A stretch of 64,000 nt of DNA from positions 1 through 64,000 of the forward strand of contig CAYMWF010000014.1 in assembly GCA_964394085.1 (NCBI GenBank). The letters run 5' to 3'. Both the position numbers and the translations under genes were made by a program. The notes under the pieces were generated by a model, which saw only the letters and a program-made list of their open reading frames with translations, was not told the origin of the DNA and made no database searches. Source of the DNA: CAYMWF01 sp964394085 [NCBI: uncultured Gemmatimonadota bacterium]. Its GTDB lineage: Bacteria; GCA-2686955; CAYMWF01. Each line of letters starts with the position of its first letter. Position 1 is the stretch's first letter. Below, one piece after another: positions 17,787 to 27,416 of this stretch.

Positions 17787-18716
17787 TTGGAACCGGCGCT
17801 GCTTTACTCTGTTTTCGGCCTCCTGGCCGTAGTGTTGACCTGGTGGTTCGGATGCCCTGAATCGGTGTACAGACGGGTATTCGGCGCTGCGCGATACGCG
17901 GCCGGTTTACGGGAGAAATCCGTGCATGTCGGCGGGATCGTCGTGCCGTACCTGGACGGCGGAAAGGGGCGGGAGACGATCCTGTTCGTTCACGGCTATA
18001 TGGCCGACCGTTTCAATTTCCTTTTCCTCGCTCTGTTCTTCCGCCGGAGATACAGGGTAATCCTGCCGGACCTCCCGGGTTTCGGCGATTCGGATAAACC
18101 GCTGAATATCACATATTCCCTGGAGTTCTTCGCCGAAGCCATGCAGGCGGTCCTTACGGATGCCGGAGTCGAAAAAGCCCACCTCGCCGGCAACTCCCTC
18201 GGCGGGGCCGTGATAACCGTGCTGGCCTCGCTCCGTCCCGAGCTTCCGCTGTCGCTCTTCCTGCTGGATTCCGCCGGGCTGGTGAAACCCGGCGAAGGGG
18301 ATCTTTTCGACGATCTGGCGGCTGGAAACAATCCATTCCTGTCAGATAGTCCTGCCGCGTTCAGAAAGTTCATGTACTCTTACATTCTGTTCAAGCGGAT
18401 GTACATTCCAAGGCCGATAATGCGGGCCGTCTACAGGCGGATGCGGGCCGACGAGGAGGTTCTCGCTCGGATCATGGCCGATCTTACCGGTGATCACGGA
18501 GGCACTCTCGAGGCGAAGCTGCGCGCCATCCGGGTGCCGGTTCTGGTGGGCTGGGGAAGCGAGGACAGGATGCTTTCTCCTGCGCTGGCGTCGGAGTTTC
18601 ACCAGCTGCTACCCAGGTCCGAACTCGTCTATTTCAAGGGAACCGGGCATTGTCCCCAGATCGAAAGCCCGGTTGAAACGTCCCGGGTTTACCGCGGATT
18701 TCTAGGAGCAATCTAA
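17787..18716 (+). CDS. Alpha/beta hydrolase
   Basis: About 309 residues. An N-terminal hydrophobic segment (about 1-22) probably anchors it in the membrane. The alpha/beta-hydrolase core begins near residue 45: oxyanion region LFVHGYMADRF, LPDLPGFGDSDKP, nucleophile elbow GNSLGG, then the acid in GWGSEDRML and the His in GTGHCPQIE. Substrate cannot be told; such proteins include lipases and carboxylesterases. TTG 17787 is preferred because GGAGGA (17775-17780) is six bases before it; GTG 17769 would add six residues and sit upstream of that site. It ends just before a strong hairpin. Confidence 0.8.
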   Translation: MEPALLYSVFGLLAVVLTWWFGCPESVYRRVFGAARYAAGLREKSVHVGGIVVPYLDGGKGRETILFVHGYMADRFNFLFLALFFRRRYRVILPDLPGFGDSDKPLNITYSLEFFAEAMQAVLTDAGVEKAHLAGNSLGGAVITVLASLRPELPLSLFLLDSAGLVKPGEGDLFDDLAAGNNPFLSDSPAAFRKFMYSYILFKRMYIPRPIMRAVYRRMRADEEVLARIMADLTGDHGGTLEAKLRAIRVPVLVGWGSEDRMLSPALASEFHQLLPRSELVYFKGTGHCPQIESPVETSRVYRGFLGAI

Positions 18717-18719
18717 GAT

Positions 18720-18761
18720 ACGGGCCGGGCCTTGCGGGGATGATTCCGCGGCCCGGCCCGT
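18720..18761. terminator. Strong bidirectional hairpin between convergent genes
   Basis: ACGGGCCGGGCC (18720-18731) is perfectly complementary to GGCCCGGCCCGT (18750-18761), and GCGG/CCGC extends the stem inside (18734-18737 with 18746-18749). It separates the hydrolase from the convergent GH57 gene. There is no U tract on either side. Confidence 0.7.
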
Positions 18762-18806
18762 GCCGTTCAGGAAACCGTCGCGATTCTTCCGGTGACCGTC
18801 CCGGTT

Positions 18807-21800
18807 CTATTCGATCACGTTCGTATTGAACGAAGCGAATCCGAGCGAATCATCCGGGAAGTAACCGACGTGGGTGTTTACTGTATACATTCCCGGCGGA
18901 GTATTGCCGGGAACGAATAATGTCTGCGTAAACGATAAAGATTCGTGAGCCGGTACCGTTTTCTGACCGAGGCGAACCGACACTTCGAAGGGGCCTTCCG
19001 TCTCGATCCAGTAATCGACCGTTACATCCGCACCCGAATCGTTCGTGAGGATGATATCCCACTCCGTTGCGCTCCCCGCCGGCACTTCAGCCGGGAAAGC
19101 GTCCACGGCCACGGATACCGCTCTGTAAAAGAGCAGAAATTCGCCGCTGTCGATATTCCCGTCGGGCTGGGTTCCGTTCCAGCGGGGCACCTGCCACTGG
19201 AGCGAACCGTCGTTCTCGGTTTCATAGCTCCCGACGGCGAGATAGATGCGGAGAGGTTCGAATCCGATATAATCGGTTAGATGGAACAATCCTTCGAGAT
19301 ACCCGCCTTCAGGCCCTGCAGCCGACTCCACGAATTCTTCCGGGATTTCGAGGACGCCGCCACGGTCGAACCAGCCGACATAAGTTCCGTCGTTCTCGTC
19401 GGCGAGAACGCCTACCCAGTCCGCCGCTTCACCGCTCTTGCCCCATGGGGCGGGCAGCATAGTATCAGGGGACGTTGAAACGAAGATGAAATGATCGTTG
19501 GCGAACACGTCGTCCGAACCTTCGTTGCCGGCCGCCTGGGTGGCGACATACAGATCGCCGAGCTCCGCCGAGTAGAAAGCCCACAGGCTCATCCCGCCGT
19601 TCACAGCGACCAATTCCGCCCCGTTGTCCAGATCGCCGTCCATAATGAACTCGAGCTCACCGACTGTGTACGAATAATTATCTCCGTTGTTGCTGTCCCA
19701 GGATTCGTTGTAATTGCCGTCTACAGCTTTCAGGGCGTATACAACCGTGGTTCCCGACGGCAAGGGGGGTATCCGGATCCCGAACAGCCCCGGATCCGGC
19801 AAGCCGTCGTCGTCCCAGTCGTAAGTTCCGCCGTTATCTTCGTGCATCGGATAATCCACCCAGTCGAACGGGTAGTTCTTCGTGCCGTGGATGATTACTT
19901 CCTCGATACCCGAAGGATCCGAGACCCGGGTCGCTACGAGCACCCGGTCGTTGGGCAGGATATTGTACGCAGGGTCCTGGTAGGTTTCCAGGAAGAGCGG
20001 GCCTTGAAGGTCACCCGGGCCCGGGAAGTTCACTTCCGGTTCACCGCTGCCGCCGTACAGGTACATTTGATATGAGCCGTTGATGCCGCCCAGTTCGATC
20101 ATTTCCGCTACGGATGAAATTTTACCCTTGTTGTTATAGTCGAGGTTCTGCCCGTCGCCCCATATGTAGCAGGCGGCCGCTCCGGTGGTCCTGTTCCGGT
20201 AACCCGCGTAGAGCCAGCCGTTCTCGCTCATCCCCTCGATAAACTCGAGGTTGTAGCCGTTCCACATGAGGTCCTTCAGCCCGGGTGAGACTGCTGACTT
20301 GGCCCAGTTGTATTGTGCTCCTTCGTAGAAAATCTCGAGGTAATCGCTGGATGAAGCCAGCGCCACGCCCTTGGAAAAGCCGGCTTTCGAGAAGGTGACT
20401 CTTGCCCTTTCCCCGGAAAGCGTGTCGATCGATACGTTGTACATCCTGTTTTCATGCTGAGAGTCGTGGGCGAAACCGGGATGCCCGCCGTCGTCCCAGT
20501 CCCCCTGGCCGCCCCAGTTCGTCGCCGAATTCCCGACCAGGCATTCGCCTTCGCTGTTGAACAGGAAAGTGCACCGGGCGCCGCGTTTATCGAAAATCGC
20601 GAAGATACGATCGTTGTATACGGCGTATTCATCTATGCCGTCGCCGTCGAAATCGTCCTCCTCGACGACGGACCCCTCCACGGATCCCAGGTTGTTCAAC
20701 CATACGGCACCCGCGGCGAAAGCTTCTCCGTGCCGGGTGTGGTTCCACATGGTCTTGTCCCAGGGCGTCAGCTCGTAGCTGCCGCTGCCGCTGTCCCAGT
20801 CGTGCCACGCGGTTTCATAGAGCTGGGACATGACCGTCACCCAGCCCAGGTGCGACAGATCGTTGTCCGTGCCGACTTCCATCAGCCTGTTGTAAGCGCC
20901 CAGCCAGAGATCCTCGTAATCCCCGGTCACCCCGTTCCCGTTATGGTCGGGAGCACTTTCGCAATCGTACGCCTGGGTGTTTTTGAAATCATTGTACCAG
21001 TTATCGTAGGATCCTCCCGTCCAGCCGTGCAGTTCCGGATAGGCGGCATAGGCAATATCGATGGCGGGTGGATCGTTGTACGGATCACCGTCGTTCATCC
21101 GGTCCACGCCCCACCACCTGGCGACTTCGCCAACATGCACGGGCTGGATCCAGTCCTGGGTGCTCGCCCACGCTATATTGTGATCGTAGCTGCCCGCCGG
21201 TACCCCGGCCTGTCCGAAATCCCATCCGGCTACGCCCGCGGCTTTTTCCCAGTCATCGCCGTATACCACGACCTGCTCCTGGTCCCAGTCGTTATGCAGG
21301 TCCCAGAGGAGGTTGTTCAGGGGGTTTCCGGGCACGCTCGCATCGTTCCAGACCCAGTTGTCCCGAGCTGCGCGATCGATGAATACCACAAAAACATGAT
21401 TGCCCCAGTTATCCCACATGATATGAACCTTGAAAGGATTGTGGCAGGTGGACCCATCCGGGAATTTGTGAGAGTACCAATCATGGGCTGTTTCTCCGTC
21501 CAGAACGATTACCGGTGCGAGCCAGGTGTCTCCATCCCATTTGCCGTACTGGGAATTGATCGAGGCGATAAGAGAGTATGACATCTGGGATTCGTTTTTC
21601 CAGACCCTCTCAGGTATCCAGATCGTGACCGGATTCGTCGGGAAACCCGGCTCTTTAACGAGAGAGACATTAACTTCCTTTTCATACCAGAGCGCGAACC
21701 TGTTCATGTCATCCGTTGCGTACGGCGCAATATTCTCGGCGTAGAACCCGCCGGTCATATCGACGAAATCGGCCGAACCGAGCCGACCGAGCAGGTTGTT

Positions 21801-22091
21801 GCCGTTGCGCATCCATGCATAAGACTGGATCAGGGATCCGGACATGTGAATGTCGACCGGAACGTCCCAGTACTCGTGCGTGTCGACGGTGCGGTGAAAA
21901 GAATTGCCCACGTACCCGGGATCGCCCGGAATCTGTGCGTGGGCGCCGTTATCGGCCAGCGCCTGGTTCCCGTGATGGACCCAGGCCACCTTCGCCGTCC
22001 CTGCATCTACAGGATGTGTGAACAAGATCACCAGAAATGGAACGGATAAAAAAATAATCAACGGTGCGATTTTTTTCTGTAGCGTGGACAT
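18807..22091 (-). CDS. Large secreted GH57-type glycoside hydrolase
   Basis: A 1094-residue exported protein with a signal peptide (about 1-31). The catalytic part resembles GH57 alpha-amylase/4-alpha-glucanotransferases: WVHHGNQ at region 1, TGGFYAEN near region 2, WIPERV at 158-163 matching the region-3 WLTERV block (candidate nucleophile Glu161), and GDDWEKAAG near 278-286 matching the HDDGEKFGVW block (candidate acid Asp279 or Asp280). Further on are Ca-site-like DFDGDGIDEY, a glucodextranase/CBM9-like beta domain (about 830-1000) and a C-terminal Ig-like domain. GGAGG lies five bases before the ATG. A role in extracellular alpha-glucan breakdown is inferred; the next gene, on the other strand, is a sugar-type ABC ATPase. 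Confidence 0.75.
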   Translation of the reverse strand: MSTLQKKIAPLIIFLSVPFLVILFTHPVDAGTAKVAWVHHGNQALADNGAHAQIPGDPGYVGNSFHRTVDTHEYWDVPVDIHMSGSLIQSYAWMRNGNNLLGRLGSADFVDMTGGFYAENIAPYATDDMNRFALWYEKEVNVSLVKEPGFPTNPVTIWIPERVWKNESQMSYSLIASINSQYGKWDGDTWLAPVIVLDGETAHDWYSHKFPDGSTCHNPFKVHIMWDNWGNHVFVVFIDRAARDNWVWNDASVPGNPLNNLLWDLHNDWDQEQVVVYGDDWEKAAGVAGWDFGQAGVPAGSYDHNIAWASTQDWIQPVHVGEVARWWGVDRMNDGDPYNDPPAIDIAYAAYPELHGWTGGSYDNWYNDFKNTQAYDCESAPDHNGNGVTGDYEDLWLGAYNRLMEVGTDNDLSHLGWVTVMSQLYETAWHDWDSGSGSYELTPWDKTMWNHTRHGEAFAAGAVWLNNLGSVEGSVVEEDDFDGDGIDEYAVYNDRIFAIFDKRGARCTFLFNSEGECLVGNSATNWGGQGDWDDGGHPGFAHDSQHENRMYNVSIDTLSGERARVTFSKAGFSKGVALASSSDYLEIFYEGAQYNWAKSAVSPGLKDLMWNGYNLEFIEGMSENGWLYAGYRNRTTGAAACYIWGDGQNLDYNNKGKISSVAEMIELGGINGSYQMYLYGGSGEPEVNFPGPGDLQGPLFLETYQDPAYNILPNDRVLVATRVSDPSGIEEVIIHGTKNYPFDWVDYPMHEDNGGTYDWDDDGLPDPGLFGIRIPPLPSGTTVVYALKAVDGNYNESWDSNNGDNYSYTVGELEFIMDGDLDNGAELVAVNGGMSLWAFYSAELGDLYVATQAAGNEGSDDVFANDHFIFVSTSPDTMLPAPWGKSGEAADWVGVLADENDGTYVGWFDRGGVLEIPEEFVESAAGPEGGYLEGLFHLTDYIGFEPLRIYLAVGSYETENDGSLQWQVPRWNGTQPDGNIDSGEFLLFYRAVSVAVDAFPAEVPAGSATEWDIILTNDSGADVTVDYWIETEGPFEVSVRLGQKTVPAHESLSFTQTLFVPGNTPPGMYTVNTHVGYFPDDSLGFASFNTNVIE

Positions 22092-22176
22092 GCCAACCTC
22101 CGGTTTAGTTTACAGGTATATTGTTATCCTGTTTAGGCGAAAATGCAAGTCGAAAGGCTCCGAATTATACTTGATG

Positions 22177-22205
22177 TTGCATTTCACTTTTCGCCGTGAT
22201 ACAAC
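22177..22205 (+). promoter_or_regulatory. Candidate promoter for the ABC ATPase gene
   Basis: TTGCAT (22177-22182) and TACAAC (22200-22205) are 17 bases apart, with a TG one base before the -10. It lies in the 144-base divergent region between the GH57 gene and the ATPase. Matches are modest. Confidence 0.3.
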
Positions 22206-22235
22206 CGCTGAAGGTGCGAATGATTGGAGATGCAA

Positions 22236-23333
22236 ATGGCGCGCGTTCTTTTAAATGAAGTGTCCAAGATATTCGATGGTGAGATAGTCGCTGTCGAGAA
22301 AGCGAATATCGAGATCAAAGACAAGGAGTTCGTCGTGCTTGTCGGTCCTTCCGGCTGCGGAAAATCGACGACACTCCGGATGGTGGCCGGTCTGGAGGAG
22401 GTTACGAGCGGTGAAATCTATATCGGCGAAACACTGGTAAACTTTGTACCGCCGAAAGATCGAAACATCGCCATGGTCTTCCAGAACTATGCTCTTTACC
22501 CCCACATGACCGTACGGGACAACCTCGCTTTCGGACTCAAGCTCAGAAAATATCCGAAACCGCAGATCGAAGAGCGGGTTAGGGATGCGGCCCGGATCCT
22601 GGGTCTTGAAGAATATCTCGACAGAAAACCCAGGGCGCTGTCAGGCGGGCAGAGACAGCGGGTGGCAGTCGGTCGGGCGATTGTGCGAAAACCCAAAGTC
22701 TTCCTGTTCGATGAGCCGCTCTCGAACCTCGACGCGAAGCTCAGGGTTCAGATGAGAACTGAAATCAGCAAGCTGCATCATTCTCTCGAAGCGACCATGA
22801 TTTACGTTACGCACGACCAGGTCGAGGCGATGACGATGGGTGACAGAATCGTCGTGATGAAGGATGGTATCATCCAGCAGACCGATACACCTCTTAATCT
22901 ATACCACAAACCGGTCAACCGGTTCGTTGCCGGGTTTATCGGGAGCCCCCCGATGAATATCTTCGACGGAAGACTCGAAAAAAATGAAACGGGTTTGCGG
23001 GTAAGCCTAAACGGAATGGCAATTCCTCTGACGGCGGGAATTGCCGAAAAGGTTCCGGGGGAAATCGGTAAAACCGTGTCTATGGGTATACGTCCAGAGG
23101 ATTTGATCCTGGTTGAATCCGAAGAAGACAAACACGCCTTCCTGGCCGATGTGGAGGTCGTGGAGCCGATGGGGAACGAAATTTTCGTATATCTGAACCT
23201 CGGCGAATACAATTTCATCGCCCGCGTCGACAGCACTTCTTCCGTCGCTGTCGGGGCAAAGCTTCCGTTCCGGCTCCGGGAGGAAAGATTGCATTTCTTC
23301 GATTTCGAAACCGGAGAAAACCTCTTATCCTGA
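22236..23333 (+). CDS. MalK/UgpC/MsmX-type ABC transporter ATP-binding protein
   Basis: A 365-residue ATPase of carbohydrate ABC importers. Walker [10 protein letters not shown] (37-45), Q loop [12 protein letters not shown], signature [16 protein letters not shown], Walker [14 protein letters not shown] loop [10 protein letters not shown], and a C-terminal TOBE/MalK regulatory domain (about 240-365). GGAG lies six bases before ATG 22236; two upstream in-frame starts (22224, 22230) are less well placed. No permease or binding-protein gene accompanies it, so like MsmX it may energise several sugar importers encoded elsewhere. LptD follows after four bases. Confidence 0.92.
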   Translation: MARVLLNEVSKIFDGEIVAVEKANIEIKDKEFVVLVGPSGCGKSTTLRMVAGLEEVTSGEIYIGETLVNFVPPKDRNIAMVFQNYALYPHMTVRDNLAFGLKLRKYPKPQIEERVRDAARILGLEEYLDRKPRALSGGQRQRVAVGRAIVRKPKVFLFDEPLSNLDAKLRVQMRTEISKLHHSLEATMIYVTHDQVEAMTMGDRIVVMKDGIIQQTDTPLNLYHKPVNRFVAGFIGSPPMNIFDGRLEKNETGLRVSLNGMAIPLTAGIAEKVPGEIGKTVSMGIRPEDLILVESEEDKHAFLADVEVVEPMGNEIFVYLNLGEYNFIARVDSTSSVAVGAKLPFRLREERLHFFDFETGENLLS

Positions 23334-23337
23334 TCCG

Positions 23338-25869
23338 GTGATCATCGATACTTCGCACTTGAAGAGAAGGGAAACGCCCCCGGGTAGCTTACTGTTGCTT
23401 ATGTGCTTTCCGCTTCTTCATCCACTGGCGTTCTCAGGTCGATTTTACATCAGAACTCAACATCACTGCCCGGCTTTTCTCCCGGCTCGGGCAGTCATCT
23501 GTCTGCTCCTGGCTTTTTCCGTCTTTACGGGATTGCCGGGTTTGGGTTCATATCTGTATCCGATGGCCGCTCACGCTGAAGAGGATGCCGTCGGTCTGGA
23601 TTTCGAGCTGATCGAACCATCATCGGAAGACACCACCAGTTCAGACTCATCCCGCACAACCTTCGGCCTGATGAAATTCCAGGCTGACGATGTGATGTAC
23701 CATTCGGATCGCGAGGTGATCATGACCGGAGCCGCTGTCATCGAGCAGGAAGGACTCCGGCTTGAAGCCGACAGTGTAACATTCGATACGGATGAAGAAT
23801 CGATTACAGCAACCGGTCAGCCGCTGCTCTTCCATCAGGATGACAGGATTTCCGGCTCCCTCCTGGAATACGACATCAATACAGAGCAAGGGCGGGTCAT
23901 CGATGGAATCACGCTTTTCGAAAACGGATTATACAGGGGAGAAACTATCAGGAGTTTCGAATACGAGAGCTACCGCATCGCCGAAGGACGTTTCAGCACG
24001 TGCCGCCGCCGACACCCCCATTACTACTTCCGATCCCGCGAGATCAGCGTTCAGAAAGACGATAAAGCGGTAGCCAGGCCGGTAATTTTCTATGTAGCTG
24101 ATGTGCCCGCGTTTTATATGCCCTATTTTATATTTTCCATCATGAAGGGCAGACATTCGGGAATTCTCACACCGCGGTACAGCGATGACGCGGTGTCCGG
24201 AAGGTTTATCCGGGACCTCGGTTATTATTACGCGCCGAGCGAGTACTGGGACCTGACGGTGAAGGCGGATGTTTTCGAAAGCGGAAAATACAGGTTCAAT
24301 GCCGATCTCGATTACGCGGTAAGATATCTTATACCATCCGGATCATATTCAATGACGTATGAATCGGGTCCGGAATGGGGCAACGAGGATCTGACGGCGC
24401 GGTTCAACCAGAGATATACACCGTTTCCCGATGCAACGCTTTCGTTAAACAGCACGTTTTCAGCGAGGAACCGGTTCTCCGGATCGGAGTGGTCTCTGGA
24501 TCGTAACCTGAACGGTTCTTTTTCCTGGTCTCAGAAACTCTGGGACAGATACTCCTTCCGGGCGTCCGGCAGCTATTCCGGTGATCTTCTGGAAGGCGAC
24601 CGGACCGAGACTTTTCCGACCCTCTCGCTTTCCAGGTCGTGGCAGGAGTTTGTGGAAGCACCGGTCGATCCCGAATCGGAAATCCCGCTTCTGTCGAAAC
24701 TGGGTTTCACCTGGTCGGCAACTTTCAATAGATATTTCAGCGATGCATACAGCACCGGCAGACGATACAAATACCTGGATCAGAATCTGACCATATCCGG
24801 CCGCGGAATCGACGCCGCCGGGGGAGCCGTCAATATATCACCGACCTTAACGTTCAAGGAATTATGGTCCCGCAACAGGTACAGCTACCAGGATGGCGAA
24901 TCCACTGGAAACCTTGAATGGGGTTTTTTCGCGCGGCACACGTGGACCAGCCAGCTCAGGCTCAAGAGCTCCATCCGGGGGCTGTATTCACCCGGGATGG
25001 GTTCTCTCGACGCCGTGCTGCACACGGTGACCCCGAGTCTTACCGCTTATTATACACCGCGCTTCGATCGATATTTCCACCACGATTCCATACTTGACCG
25101 GGATATGGATTATTTCAGCGGAATTTCATCGACTCCCAGGGAACGCAAGCAGCTCAGCTACAACCTCTCGAACAGTATCAAGGCGAAGTGGCGTTCCGGC
25201 GACGGTTCGGTCGACAAAATAGATTTCCTGACATTTACCGTTTCCGGCTCCTACGATTTCCTCCGGGATTATAAAACCGAACTCCCGGGTTCCCAGCATT
25301 TTTCCGATCTCAACACTTCCGCCCGGCTCGAACCGCTGGATAACGCTTCAATCAGTTTGAGCTGCCCGTTCGATCCGTACGACCGGGAGCGGGGTACGTT
25401 TTCAGCGACGGTAAAGTACAGATACAGAGGAGGTGGAGGCACGGAAGACACTCAGGAATTTCTTCATACCGATATGTTCGACGATGATCCCGAGCTGGAC
25501 ACCGCCGGAAGAAGAAACGATCCCTTCGCGTACTTCTACGAGTCCGAACCGGGTGAAATCGAGCCGAAGACCTGGAGCCTGGACGGCACGTACCAGTTCA
25601 ACCGGACAGTCGAGGGAATAAACAGCTCGCGGTTCAGCGGCAACCTCAACTTCAGTCCGACCTCCCACTGGGGTCTCGGAATCAACTTCAATTACGATAT
25701 TACGAATCTGGAGCTCACTTCGACAAGCCTTCGCGTGACCAGGGACCTGCACTGCTGGGAAGGCTCGCTTGATTACCGGCTCTCCGGAACGGTCTGGAGC
25801 TATTATTTCGTGGTAAGGATTAAAGAGCTTCCGGATATCAAGATAGAGCGAACCCAGTACGGCTCCTGA
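23338..25869 (+). CDS. lptD: LptD-like LPS-assembly outer-membrane protein
   Basis: An 843-residue protein. A signal-like helix with an AHA cleavage site ends near residue 80. An OstA/LptA-like jelly-roll segment (about 112-230: ADDVMYHSDREVIMTGAAV, GLRLEADSVTFD) precedes the barrel domain, which carries the family feature VPAFYMPYFIFSI and ends in aromatic-rich strands. It would thread lipopolysaccharide into the outer leaflet. From GTG 23338 there are about 50 residues before the signal helix, so the true start may be later. No LptE is seen. Sharing a transcript with the sugar-importer ATPase is odd and may be incidental. Confidence 0.88.
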   Translation: MIIDTSHLKRRETPPGSLLLLMCFPLLHPLAFSGRFYIRTQHHCPAFLPARAVICLLLAFSVFTGLPGLGSYLYPMAAHAEEDAVGLDFELIEPSSEDTTSSDSSRTTFGLMKFQADDVMYHSDREVIMTGAAVIEQEGLRLEADSVTFDTDEESITATGQPLLFHQDDRISGSLLEYDINTEQGRVIDGITLFENGLYRGETIRSFEYESYRIAEGRFSTCRRRHPHYYFRSREISVQKDDKAVARPVIFYVADVPAFYMPYFIFSIMKGRHSGILTPRYSDDAVSGRFIRDLGYYYAPSEYWDLTVKADVFESGKYRFNADLDYAVRYLIPSGSYSMTYESGPEWGNEDLTARFNQRYTPFPDATLSLNSTFSARNRFSGSEWSLDRNLNGSFSWSQKLWDRYSFRASGSYSGDLLEGDRTETFPTLSLSRSWQEFVEAPVDPESEIPLLSKLGFTWSATFNRYFSDAYSTGRRYKYLDQNLTISGRGIDAAGGAVNISPTLTFKELWSRNRYSYQDGESTGNLEWGFFARHTWTSQLRLKSSIRGLYSPGMGSLDAVLHTVTPSLTAYYTPRFDRYFHHDSILDRDMDYFSGISSTPRERKQLSYNLSNSIKAKWRSGDGSVDKIDFLTFTVSGSYDFLRDYKTELPGSQHFSDLNTSARLEPLDNASISLSCPFDPYDRERGTFSATVKYRYRGGGGTEDTQEFLHTDMFDDDPELDTAGRRNDPFAYFYESEPGEIEPKTWSLDGTYQFNRTVEGINSSRFSGNLNFSPTSHWGLGINFNYDITNLELTSTSLRVTRDLHCWEGSLDYRLSGTVWSYYFVVRIKELPDIKIERTQYGS

Positions 25870-26079
25870 ACGCCACGCAAACGAAATCTTCACCGCAGCT
25901 CAATAAATCCATGGTCCCCTCAGGTTTCGAAATCCCTTGATTTCAGGGATGCTCAGTGTTAATTTGCTCCTTTTCCGCTAATGGGCAGTTTTAAGCTCAT
26001 CAGTCAGCGATATCCAGAACATCGCACCTTCATCGATAATCCGAAAAGGTTGCGATTTTTTACCTGCCAAGGAGATCAA

Positions 26080-27405
26080 ATGTCGGTAAATACCTTAATA
26101 CTAGGTGCGGCGGGAAGGGATTTTCACAATTTTAATCTTTTTTACCGCGACAACGATCACTACTCGGTGAAAGCTTTTACGGCTACGCAGATCCCGGACA
26201 TCGAGGGAAGAAGATATCCAGCGTCTCTCGCCGGGGCGCTGTACCCTGAAGGCATTCCTATATTTCCCGAAGAGAAGATGGAAGAACTCATCGAAAAATA
26301 CAAAATCGAAGAAGCGGTATTTGCTTATTCCGATCTTCCCCACGAAGTTGTAATGCAGCTGGCTTCCAGGGTGATTGCCGCGGGTGCGGATTTCAAGTTG
26401 ATGGGGTGGGAGCGGACGGTCGTTCGCACGGAAAAGCCCGTGATTTCCATCTGTGCGGTGAGAACCGGTTGCGGCAAGAGCCAGACAACCCGCAAGGTCG
26501 TCTCGCTGCTCACCGATCGGGGGCTGAAAGTCGCAGTAATCCGTCACCCGATGCCGTACGGGGATTTAGCCGCGCAACGGGTCCAGCGTTTTGCGAGTCT
26601 GGAAGACCTCGACAAACATGAGTGCACGATAGAAGAGCGGGAGGAATACGAACCTCACATCATTGCCGGAACGGTTGTTTATGCCGGCGTCGATTACGGT
26701 GATATAGCGGCTGAAGCATCGAAGGAGGCCGATATACTCCTGTGGGACGGCGGCAACAACGATCTTCCTTTCCTAAAATCCGATCTGCAGATCGTCGTGA
26801 CCGATCCCCTGAGAAGCGGCGATGAAATAACCTATCATCCAGGTGAAGCAAACCTTCGAATGGCGGATGTGGTGATAATAAACAAGATCGATTCGGCCGA
26901 ACCCGATCAGATCGAAGAAGTGCGTATGAATATCCGCGATGTCAATCCGGATGCACTTATCATCGATGCGGCGTCGCCTCTGACAATCGAGGATGGTCAC
27001 CTGCTGCGGGGCAAGAAGGTGCTGGTGGTCGAGGACGGTCCTACTCTGACCCACGGTGAGATGGATTACGGAGCAGGTGTAGTCGCTGCCGTGAGAATGG
27101 GAGTGGATGATCTTGTAGACCCGCGGCCTTACACCGTAGGTACGATCACGGAGACATTCGAGAAGTATCCGAATATCGGCGAGCTTCTTCCCGCTATGGG
27201 GTATGGCGATAAGCAGGTCCGGGACCTCCAGGAGACGATAGCCGCAACCGAATGTGATGCGGTGATAATCGGCACGCCGATCGATCTGCGCAGAATAGTA
27301 AAAATCGATAAACCGAGCCACAGGGTCAGGTATGATATTCAGGAAATCGGCTATCCCGATTTACGTTATGTGATTGATGAATTCCTGTCGAAAACCGGCG
27401 TCTGA
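26080..27405 (+). CDS. Cyclic 2,3-diphosphoglycerate synthetase-like P-loop protein
   Basis: A 441-residue cytosolic protein resembling archaeal cyclic 2,3-diphosphoglycerate synthetase and its bacterial relatives. An N-terminal Rossmann-like part (LILGAAGRDFHNFN) is followed by a P-loop, CAVRTGCGKSQTTRKV (about residues 125-140), DILLWDGGNND, and an NKID GTP-specificity-like motif (VVIINKIDSAEPDQ). ATG 26080 follows AAGGAG with five bases spacing; a longer frame to 25981 lacks support. It is paired with carbamate kinase, 11 bases downstream, an association seen in other genomes. The product in bacteria is not settled, so the reaction is inferred from family only. Confidence 0.8.
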   Translation: MSVNTLILGAAGRDFHNFNLFYRDNDHYSVKAFTATQIPDIEGRRYPASLAGALYPEGIPIFPEEKMEELIEKYKIEEAVFAYSDLPHEVVMQLASRVIAAGADFKLMGWERTVVRTEKPVISICAVRTGCGKSQTTRKVVSLLTDRGLKVAVIRHPMPYGDLAAQRVQRFASLEDLDKHECTIEEREEYEPHIIAGTVVYAGVDYGDIAAEASKEADILLWDGGNNDLPFLKSDLQIVVTDPLRSGDEITYHPGEANLRMADVVIINKIDSAEPDQIEEVRMNIRDVNPDALIIDAASPLTIEDGHLLRGKKVLVVEDGPTLTHGEMDYGAGVVAAVRMGVDDLVDPRPYTVGTITETFEKYPNIGELLPAMGYGDKQVRDLQETIAATECDAVIIGTPIDLRRIVKIDKPSHRVRYDIQEIGYPDLRYVIDEFLSKTGV

Positions 27406-27416
27406 ATGTAAATAAA

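Noticed and set aside
20454-21581. 375-codon plus-strand frame inside the GH57-type gene
   Set aside because: Val/Pro/Arg-rich antisense shadow; the minus-strand protein has signal peptide, ribosome site and catalytic blocks.
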